From contig QHUF01000305.1 of NCBI GenBank assembly GCA_003221075.1, positions 1 through 14,429 on the forward strand: 14,429 nucleotides of DNA. Direction: 5' to 3'. The notes beneath the pieces were generated by a model. That model had not been told where the DNA came from and did no database searches. It was given only the letters and a program-made list of their open reading frames with translations. This DNA is from Gemmatimonadota bacterium (lineage in GTDB: Bacteria; Gemmatimonadota; Gemmatimonadetes; Gemmatimonadales; GWC2-71-9). Within the stretch, counting starts at the first letter, position 1; every line of letters begins with the position of its first letter. Positions 1 through 5,186 of this stretch are shown here, in pieces. The translations under genes and the position numbers were made by a program.

Positions 1-209
1 CTGATATTCGCGAAGAACGCGCCGGCGAGGATCGCGGGCCAGACGCCGTAGCCGAGCAGCACGAAGGCGGCGAGCGCGATACCGGCGGGCGGCCAGATCG
101 TGGTGACCGAACTGTTGATGTATGCGAATCGGAGCCCGAGCTTCGCGGCGAAATAGTAGACAGCGGCGAGGCCGAACAACAGCGCCACCCGCCGCACGGA
201 CTGGTTCAT
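1..209 (-). CDS. N-terminal fragment of a MASE1-domain membrane sensor protein (cut by window edge)
   Basis: Only the first ~69 codons are present, because the gene runs off the left edge. The peptide starts MNQSVRRVALLFGLAAVYYF and continues with a hydrophobic segment, a TIWPPAGIALAAFVLLGYG stretch and a second hydrophobic segment. This is the start of a MASE1 domain, where the WPP(A/T)GIALA motif and the following LGY/RVWP are characteristic. MASE1 is a multi-pass inner-membrane sensory domain usually fused to a histidine kinase, GGDEF or EAL output domain; the output domain lies outside the window. The ATG at 209 has a weak AGG upstream. An in-frame ATG at 239 would add ten residues and has a G6 run about 12 nt upstream; a stop codon lies just beyond it. 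The gene is divergent from the LuxR-type gene at 314, and a sensor beside a small regulator would be a natural pairing, though that is inference. Confidence 0.75.
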   Translation of the reverse strand, partial: MNQSVRRVALLFGLAAVYYFAAKLGLRFAYINSSVTTIWPPAGIALAAFVLLGYGVWPAILAGAFFANI

Positions 210-302
210 CTGGCCTAAGCTAAAAGAGCGATTCTGCATGAATCAACTAATCCCCCCGATGAATGTCCTAGTTCCCATCCCAAAATAGATTACGCCCAAA
301 AA

Positions 303-310
303 GGGGGGGG
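303..310 (+). repeat. G8 homopolymer in the Shine-Dalgarno position of the LuxR-type gene
   Basis: Five A (298-302) are followed by eight G (303-310), ending three bases before the GTG start at 314. It is the only purine-rich Shine-Dalgarno candidate for that gene. Its length could vary by polymerase slippage, which would change ribosome-binding strength or spacing. The tract is directly visible; the regulatory effect is inference. Confidence 0.6.
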
Positions 311-313
311 ACC

Positions 314-616
314 GTGGCCTGGGTCACTCGCCGTGTGGAGCGTAGGGTCTCGTCCGAGCGCAGGCACCTATTCGATAGGCGCCAGGGGGTCGCCGTCCGG
401 CTGACGAAGCGGGAGCAGGAGATCAGGGATCTGATCACGGCGGGACTCGGCAACAAGGATATTGCGCGGCAACTGAACATCTCGACGAATACCGTGAAGA
501 GCCACGTGCATAACATGCTCGGCAAGCTCGCCGCGCTCACTCGGCCCGATCGGCGGCGGTCCGGAAGCCGCCGCGGTGGCAGCGCGAGCCGGCGCTCCCA
601 GCAGTTCGGCCGCTGA
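314..616 (+). CDS. Short LuxR/GerE-type helix-turn-helix protein with anomalous C-terminus
   Basis: The protein is 100 aa, starting at GTG 314, the only start codon available after an in-frame stop at 269. Residues about 29-73 form a clear LuxR-family DNA-binding domain: LTKREQEIRDLI, then GLGNKDIARQLNIS, then TNTVKSHVHNMLGKL. There is no receiver or ligand-binding domain. The N-terminal 28 residues are Arg-rich (RRVERRVSSERRHLFDRR). A typical GerE domain continues past KL with a short fourth-helix segment, but here it changes to a low-complexity Arg/Ser tail (residues ~75-100). This tail is the complement of sequence that also encodes part of the opposing TPR gene. The ribosome-binding site is a G8 run (303-310) just before the start. 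It probably encodes a small transcriptional regulator. The HTH call is strong, but whether the gene is intact at its 3' end is doubtful. Confidence 0.7.
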   Translation: MAWVTRRVERRVSSERRHLFDRRQGVAVRLTKREQEIRDLITAGLGNKDIARQLNISTNTVKSHVHNMLGKLAALTRPDRRRSGSRRGGSASRRSQQFGR

Positions 617-1366
617 GGTTCTGGCGGGCACTTCCCGCAGGAAGCGTTGAAACACCGGATTGCGGGGATAGCGCGCGGCGAGTCCTTCGACATAGCCGCG
701 CGCTTCGCGCTCCAGGACGTCGCGCCCGGCAGGATCGCGCGCGGCCTCACGCAGCAACGCCGCGGCCAGCACCCATGTGCTCTCGACGCTCGCCAGATCG
801 CCGTCATGCGCCGCGCGGCGCATGTAGCGAATCCCCCGTTCCGCGTTACCGCCGCCCAAACCGATGAGGCGCGCAAGCAAGCGGGCAAACGCGCCCGCGC
901 GCGCCAGCCCGTAGTCGTAGACGCCCAATCCCAGATAGCAATCCGTGCAAGAGGAATCCGCCGCGAGCAGCCGACGATAGATGTCGCGCATCGCTTTCGC
1001 GTCCTTCGCCGCGCTGAAGCCGTGCCCATGCTCCTCGCGCTGGCGGGCCCGATAGCCGAGCGCCGTGGCCAGCCAGAAATCCGTGGCGGCGCCCGACGCG
1101 CGGGCGCGCGCGATCGCTACGCCGAGAAGCGAGTCGATGCGTAACAGCGCGAAGTCGGCGGAGTCGAGCGCCGCGGCCCACCAGATGTAGGCGCCCGCCT
1201 GGAAGACGACCGGCGCGGGATCGGCGGGTTCGTGGGCGGCCAACGCCGCGAAGTAGGTCGCCGCGCGTTCGAAATCTCCGCTATACAGCGTGTCGAGACC
1301 GGTGCGCAGGGCTGGGCGTGGCGTGCCCTGGAGCGCCAGCAACGCGATCGCGACGAGCGCCGGCAC
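368..1366 (-). CDS. Secreted tetratricopeptide-type protein, C-terminus antisense to the LuxR-type gene
   Basis: The chosen start is GTG 1366, one base after the stop of the Mrp gene (TGA-C-GTG), giving 332 aa. The same frame is open up to an ATG at 1453, but that would overlap mrp by 86 nt and lose the clean signal peptide. From the GTG the protein opens with a hydrophobic stretch (PALVAIALLALQG), a likely Sec signal. Residues ~25-240 are Ala-rich helical pairs of TPR character, e.g. TLYSGDFERAATYFAALAAH and MRDIYRRLLAADSSCTDCYL, the latter with a CxxC. A GLGVYDYGLARAGA segment and RYPRNPVFQRFLREVP follow. From about residue 274 the frame is simply the complement of the LuxR HTH coding sequence, so the native end probably lies near 540-560. 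The function is probably a periplasmic or envelope scaffold; the substrate is unknown. It is likely cotranscribed with mrp and nrnA. Confidence 0.7.
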   Translation of the reverse strand: MPALVAIALLALQGTPRPALRTGLDTLYSGDFERAATYFAALAAHEPADPAPVVFQAGAYIWWAAALDSADFALLRIDSLLGVAIARARASGAATDFWLATALGYRARQREEHGHGFSAAKDAKAMRDIYRRLLAADSSCTDCYLGLGVYDYGLARAGAFARLLARLIGLGGGNAERGIRYMRRAAHDGDLASVESTWVLAAALLREAARDPAGRDVLEREARGYVEGLAARYPRNPVFQRFLREVPARTSAAELLGAPARAATAAASGPPPIGPSERGELAEHVMHVALHGIRRDVQLPRNILVAESRRDQIPDLLLPLRQPDGDPLAPIE

Positions 1367-1367
1367 G

Positions 1368-2486
1368 TCAGCGCGGCGCCGTGATCGGAATGGCGGGAGC
1401 GAGCCCTGCCGTGCGTGTAATGACCGTCCGGGCCAGCTCGCGCAGCGCCACACCGGCCGGCGACTCCGGCTGGCTCACGACAATCGGCTCGCCGCGATCG
1501 GCGAGCTCCGCCATGCCGGCCTGTAAGGGAATCTGTCCCAGGAGCGGCACGCCCAGCTCAGCGGCCAGACGGCTGCCGCCGCCCGCCAGGAAGATTTCCG
1601 ACCGCGCATGGCAATCGGGGCAGACGAAGTAGCTCATGTTCTCGACAATCCCGACCACGCCGACACCGACGCGCTCGAACATCTTCGCGCCGCGCAGTGA
1701 ATCGCCGACGGCCATCTCCTGCGGCGTCGTTACGATGAGCGCGCCATGCAACCGGACGATCTGGGTAAGCGAGAGCTGGGCGTCGCCGGTGCCCGGGGGC
1801 AGGTCGACGAGAAAGTAATCCAGCTCGCCCCACGCCACGTCGTGCATGAACTGCGTGATGATCTTCATGATGATCGGGCCGCGCCAGATCGCGGGGGCGT
1901 CGCGCTCCACGATGAATCCGAGCGACATCAGCTTCACGCCGTGCGCCTCGAGCGGCTGGATCTTCCCGCCCTGAACTTCGGGCTTGCCGCTGAGGCCGAA
2001 CATGCGGGGGATGTTGGGCCCATAGATGTCCGCGTCCATCAGACCGACGCGGTGCCCGTCACGCGCCAGCGCCGCGGCGAGGTTCGCGGACACGGTCGAT
2101 TTCCCGACCCCGCCCTTGCCACTCGAAATCGCGAGAACCTTGCCGAGCGACGGCATTTCGTCGGGTGTCGGTGGCGCTGGAGGAGCGGCGGGCGGACGAC
2201 CGGACGCCCGGGCGGCCGGTCGGGCCCCCCCTCCGCCGTCGGCCGAGTCGACGACATTCATCTTCACACCCGTCACGCCGGGAACGCCTTCGACCGCCTT
2301 GCGCGCCTGGCGCGCGAGCGACCCGGGATCTTCGCGCGTGAGCACGAAGGTGAACGTGACCACGCCGGCGGAGTCGACCGTGACGTCCTTCACCATCCCG
2401 GCCGCGACGATATCGCGGCCGTGGCGCGGACTCGTAATTCCGCCCAGCGCCCGCTCGACGTCAGTTTTGATCGTCAGTTCGCTCAC
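1368..2486 (-). CDS. mrp: Mrp/ApbC-family iron-sulfur cluster carrier P-loop ATPase
   Basis: The protein is 372 aa with a GTG start at 2486 that overlaps the preceding stop (GTGA). Residues 1-80 are a MIP18/DUF59 domain, followed by a Gly/Ala/Pro-rich linker (~82-110). The P-loop ATPase domain has the deviant Walker A SGKGGVGKST (122-131), the Mrp signature DADIYGPNIP (151-160) and DLPPGTGD (228-235). A CPDC motif (Cys289, Cys292) is the cysteine pair that holds a bridging [4Fe-4S] cluster in Mrp/Nbp35 dimers. Family knowledge assigns a cytosolic role in delivering Fe-S clusters to apoproteins. The order DUF59-ATPase is the usual bacterial architecture, and the length is normal. The linker DNA (2193-2224) shows a loose 8-bp periodicity. 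The gene sits between nrnA and the TPR gene in a tightly coupled trio; no functional link among the three is obvious. Confidence 0.95.
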   Translation of the reverse strand: MSELTIKTDVERALGGITSPRHGRDIVAAGMVKDVTVDSAGVVTFTFVLTREDPGSLARQARKAVEGVPGVTGVKMNVVDSADGGGGARPAARASGRPPAAPPAPPTPDEMPSLGKVLAISSGKGGVGKSTVSANLAAALARDGHRVGLMDADIYGPNIPRMFGLSGKPEVQGGKIQPLEAHGVKLMSLGFIVERDAPAIWRGPIIMKIITQFMHDVAWGELDYFLVDLPPGTGDAQLSLTQIVRLHGALIVTTPQEMAVGDSLRGAKMFERVGVGVVGIVENMSYFVCPDCHARSEIFLAGGGSRLAAELGVPLLGQIPLQAGMAELADRGEPIVVSQPESPAGVALRELARTVITRTAGLAPAIPITAPR

Positions 2487-3508
2487 GCGGGCTGGCCATT
2501 GGCAAGGAACGCACGCGCGACGCGCAGCACCTTCTCCTCCACTTCCGCCATGGTGCCCGGCAATGACGCGCCCGCGGCGCGATGATGGCCGCCACCACCG
2601 AACTCGTGGGCGAGCGCCGCGACGTCCACTTCGCCCATCGAGCGAAAGGAAACTTTGACGCGGCCATTGCCGATGTACCGGAACAGGAGTGCCATGCGGA
2701 CCCCGGCAATCGAGCGCGGGAATTCGACGATGCCGTCGAGATCATCGGCGGTCACCTCGTGACGGCGCAGCGCGTCCGCCGGCACGCTTACCCACGCCAG
2801 CCCGACCTCCGGCTCTACGACCAGGGTCTGCAGCACCTCGGCGAGCAGCCGCACCCGACCTTCCGGCGCGCTCGCATAGACCGACGCGTAGATCGATTCG
2901 GGGTCGACACCCTTCTCGAGCAGCGCCGCGGCGACTCGCAGGGCGCGCGCCGTCGTGTTCGAGAAACGGAATCCGCCAGTATCGGTGAGCAGCCCCACGT
3001 AGAGCGCCTGCGCGATTTCCGCGGTGAGCGGCCAGCCGGCCACGTTCGCCAGATCGAAGACGAGCTCGGCGGTGGCGGTCGCTTCCGGCGCGATGAGGCA
3101 GGGACCTGGGGGCAGTTTCACCGGCCCGACATGATGATCGATGCAGACAAGGGGTGGCTGTCGCTTATTGATCACCGCCGCCAGGTTGCCGAGCCTGCTG
3201 AGGTCTCCGATGTCCAGCGATGCCACGAGATCGGCGCGCTCGATTTCACGTACCGCACGGTCGCTCGCATCGGCACCAGCGGGAATCAGGAAGTGGAAAC
3301 GCTCGGGAATCTCCGTGGGATTGGCGATGATCACCGAGACACCGCGGGCGCGCAGCAGATGCCACAACCCGATCTCGCTGCCGACGCCGTCGCCGTCGGC
3401 GTTGACGTGCGTCGTCAACACGACGTGGCGGGCGCTGGTGAGCGCCGCCGCCACGTCGCGAGCCGCCTGGGCACGATCCGGTGGAACGGGAACGCCGTTC
3501 GCGTTCAT
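2483..3508 (-). CDS. nrnA: DHH/DHHA1 phosphoesterase, NrnA-like (nano-RNA / pAp or cyclic-dinucleotide hydrolase)
   Basis: The protein is 341 aa from ATG 3508. An upstream in-frame ATG at 3550 would add 14 residues rich in rare-looking codons, placed inside an inverted repeat, so it is less likely. DHH-family motifs appear in order: THVNADGDGVGSE (33-45, motif I), SLDIGD (97-102, motif II), IDHH (123-126, the DHH triad), TDTGGFRFSNT (175-185, motif IV), and a C-terminal DHHA1 domain with GGGGHHRAAGAS (304-315). These supply the Mn-binding His and Asp residues. Members degrade 2-5-nt RNA and dephosphorylate 3'-phosphoadenosine 5'-phosphate; some cleave pApA or c-di-AMP. Which substrate applies cannot be read from sequence alone. 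It is cytosolic. The stop overlaps the mrp start by 4 nt (GTGA), indicating translational coupling. No strong Shine-Dalgarno is seen. Confidence 0.9.
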   Translation of the reverse strand: MNANGVPVPPDRAQAARDVAAALTSARHVVLTTHVNADGDGVGSEIGLWHLLRARGVSVIIANPTEIPERFHFLIPAGADASDRAVREIERADLVASLDIGDLSRLGNLAAVINKRQPPLVCIDHHVGPVKLPPGPCLIAPEATATAELVFDLANVAGWPLTAEIAQALYVGLLTDTGGFRFSNTTARALRVAAALLEKGVDPESIYASVYASAPEGRVRLLAEVLQTLVVEPEVGLAWVSVPADALRRHEVTADDLDGIVEFPRSIAGVRMALLFRYIGNGRVKVSFRSMGEVDVAALAHEFGGGGHHRAAGASLPGTMAEVEEKVLRVARAFLANGQPA

Positions 3509-3546
3509 GCTCGGGAAGATAACCGCGTTACCGCTCGTCGCCTGCC

Positions 3547-3584
3547 GCAACCCGACCCTAATCTAGCTCTTTGGATCGGGTTGC
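3547..3584. repeat. Inverted repeat in the permease-nrnA intergenic region
   Basis: The arms GCAACCCGA (3547-3555) and TCGGGTTGC (3576-3584) are perfect 9-bp complements. After one mismatch the stem continues with two more GC pairs, leaving a 14-nt AT-richer loop. It lies just after the tandem stop codons of the permease and before nrnA on the minus strand. It has no T-run, so it is not a canonical intrinsic terminator. It could be a weak transcript-end hairpin or an operator. Confidence 0.45.
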
Positions 3585-3603
3585 AGCACGCGCGAATGCG
3601 CTA

Positions 3604-5091
3604 CTAGCGGCTCGGCGGGACGGGAGGGCGAGGGGTCTGCGCTCGGGGTCCGCCGGCACTCCCCGCCGCCAAGCGCGAGTGGCGTACGCCGTACAGGAAG
3701 TACACGAAGAGACCGATCACGAACCAGATGCCCAGTCGTGCCCACGTGCGGCCGCTCAGGCTGACCATCAGGTAGAGCGCAGACAACGCTCCCAGCGGCG
3801 CGACCAGCCACACCGCGGGCGTTCGGAACACACGCGGCAGGTTGGGTTCGCGCTGCCGCAGGACGAGAATCCCGATCGACACGATGACGAAGGCAAGCAA
3901 CGTGCCGATCGACACGAGGCTCGCGGCGTCGCGGATCGGCAGAATGGCTGAGAAAAACGCCACGACGACGCCCGTCACGATCGACGTGATGTATGGCGTC
4001 TGAAATCTTGGGTGGATCCGGTTTATGACCGGCGGCAAGAGGCCGTCGCGCGACATCGAGTAGAAGACGCGGGACTGCCCGAGAAGCATGACCAGAATCA
4101 CGGATGAAAGTCCCGCGATGGCACCGAGCTTGATCAACGTTGCCATCCAGCCGAGACCGGCGCGATCGGCAGCGACGGCGATCGGATCGGGCACGTTGAG
4201 CTCACGGAACGGCACGACGCCGGTCGCGATTCCGGACACCAGGATGTACAGCAGCGTGCAGATCAACAGCGATCCGATAATGCCGATCGGCATGTCTTTC
4301 TGCGGGTTCTTCGCTTCCTGGGCGGCCGTGCTGACGGCGTCAAATCCGATGTAGGCGAAGAACACAATTCCGGCGCCCGCCATCACGCCGTTCCAGCCGA
4401 ATTTGCCCGCGCCCTCAGCCGGTGGAATGAAAGGGTGCCAGTTCGCGGGGTTGATCGCGTGCGCAGCGGCGATAATGAAAAGGACGACGACCGCCCCCTT
4501 GATGAACACGATCACGTTATTGACGTTGGCCGACTCCTTGATGCCGATCACGAGCAGAGTGGTCACGATGGCGATGATGATGACGGCGGGGAGATTGAAG
4601 ACGGCGGTCACTTGGGTACCGTCCTGGCAGGCGACCAAGGTGCCGCGGGCGGCGGACAATGAACAGGGGATGTTGATCCCGACGTCGTGCAGGAACGACA
4701 CCGCGTAACCTGACCAGCCGATCGCGACGGTCACGGCACCGAGCGCATACTCAAGCACTAGGTCCCAGCCGATGACCCACGCGACAAACTCTCCCAGTGT
4801 CGCGTAGCCGTAGGTATAAGCACTTCCCGCCATCGGCACCAGCGATGCGAACTCCGAATAGCAGAGCGCGGCGAAGATGGAGGCCACGCCGGCGAGCGTG
4901 AAGGACAGGACGACCGCCGGACCCGAGTTCAACGCGGCAACCGTTCCGGTGAGAACAAAGATGCCGGTTCCGATGATCGCGCCAATGCCGAGCAGCGTGA
5001 GGTTCAACGCCCCCAGGGCTCGCTTGAGGCTGTGATCGCTGAGCGCTTCCGCCTGCAAGTCGGTGACGCTTTTCCGGCGAAACAGATTCAT
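3604..5091 (-). CDS. APC-superfamily amino acid permease (cationic amino acid transporter-like)
   Basis: The protein is 495 aa, beginning MNLFRRKSVTDLQAEALSDH. After a short cytosolic N-terminus comes the first-helix signature GIGAIIGTGIFVLTG (35-49), the substrate-binding unwound helix of APC transporters. About twelve hydrophobic segments follow. The motif AGIVFFAYIGFDAVSTAAQEAKNPQKDMPIGI lies in two parts around residues 238-270; the FxFIGFDxVxxxAEExKNPxxxxP pattern is typical of the CAT/YfnA-like subgroup. A long external loop after helix 4 contains two Cys residues (about 142 and 154) that could form a disulfide. The C-terminus is Pro/Arg-rich. The role is uptake or exchange of an amino acid across the inner membrane; the exact substrate cannot be assigned. 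The gene ends in tandem TAG stops (3606-3604 and 3603-3601) and is flanked by 95-nt gaps on both sides, suggesting its own transcript. Confidence 0.93.
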   Translation of the reverse strand: MNLFRRKSVTDLQAEALSDHSLKRALGALNLTLLGIGAIIGTGIFVLTGTVAALNSGPAVVLSFTLAGVASIFAALCYSEFASLVPMAGSAYTYGYATLGEFVAWVIGWDLVLEYALGAVTVAIGWSGYAVSFLHDVGINIPCSLSAARGTLVACQDGTQVTAVFNLPAVIIIAIVTTLLVIGIKESANVNNVIVFIKGAVVVLFIIAAAHAINPANWHPFIPPAEGAGKFGWNGVMAGAGIVFFAYIGFDAVSTAAQEAKNPQKDMPIGIIGSLLICTLLYILVSGIATGVVPFRELNVPDPIAVAADRAGLGWMATLIKLGAIAGLSSVILVMLLGQSRVFYSMSRDGLLPPVINRIHPRFQTPYITSIVTGVVVAFFSAILPIRDAASLVSIGTLLAFVIVSIGILVLRQREPNLPRVFRTPAVWLVAPLGALSALYLMVSLSGRTWARLGIWFVIGLFVYFLYGVRHSRLAAGSAGGPRAQTPRPPVPPSR

Positions 5092-5106
5092 GCGAACCCC
5101 GTTCGC
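5092..5106 (-). promoter_or_regulatory. Small hairpin overlapping the permease ribosome-binding site
   Basis: GCGAAC (5092-5097) and GTTCGC (5101-5106) are perfect inverted 6-mers with a CCC loop, directly upstream of the permease ATG at 5091. On the mRNA the loop is GGG, the only Shine-Dalgarno-like bases before the start. The hairpin could therefore present or mask the ribosome-binding site. The structure is seen in sequence; the effect is inferred. Confidence 0.35.
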
Positions 5107-5131
5107 GAAGGTGACGAATCGACGGCGCGGA

Positions 5132-5156
5132 CCGCCCCAAGGTTCGCCGGGGGCGG
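5132..5156. repeat. GC-rich inverted repeat between the TonB receptor and permease genes
   Basis: CCGCCCC (5132-5138) and GGGGCGG (5150-5156) form a 7-bp all-GC stem around an 11-nt loop. It lies 31 nt after the TonB-receptor stop codon on the minus strand. No T-run follows, so it might be a transcript-end hairpin but not a classical intrinsic terminator. Confidence 0.4.
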
Positions 5157-5161
5157 CGATC

Positions 5162-5167
5162 TGTCAA
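5162..5167 (-). promoter_or_regulatory. Possible -35 box (TTGACA) upstream of the permease gene
   Basis: Read on the minus strand, 5167-5162 is a perfect TTGACA, 71-76 nt upstream of the permease start and just past the receptor stop. The expected -10 position, 16-18 nt downstream, reads AACCTT or similar, a poor match to TATAAT. It is listed only as a candidate. The location between two transcription units is suitable, but a 6-base match can arise by chance. Confidence 0.2.
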
Positions 5168-5186
5168 TAGAGGAAGGCGTAAACGA

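Noticed and set aside
1746..3607. Long plus-strand open frames (1746-2585 and 2582-3607)
   Set aside because: They are antisense to mrp and nrnA, whose motifs are complete. Their translations are His/Arg-rich with no domain sense, as expected from GC-rich antisense frames.
5092..5186. Riboswitch or T-box leader before the amino acid permease
   Set aside because: The 95-nt gap holds two small hairpins but none of the conserved T-box or known riboswitch core sequences.
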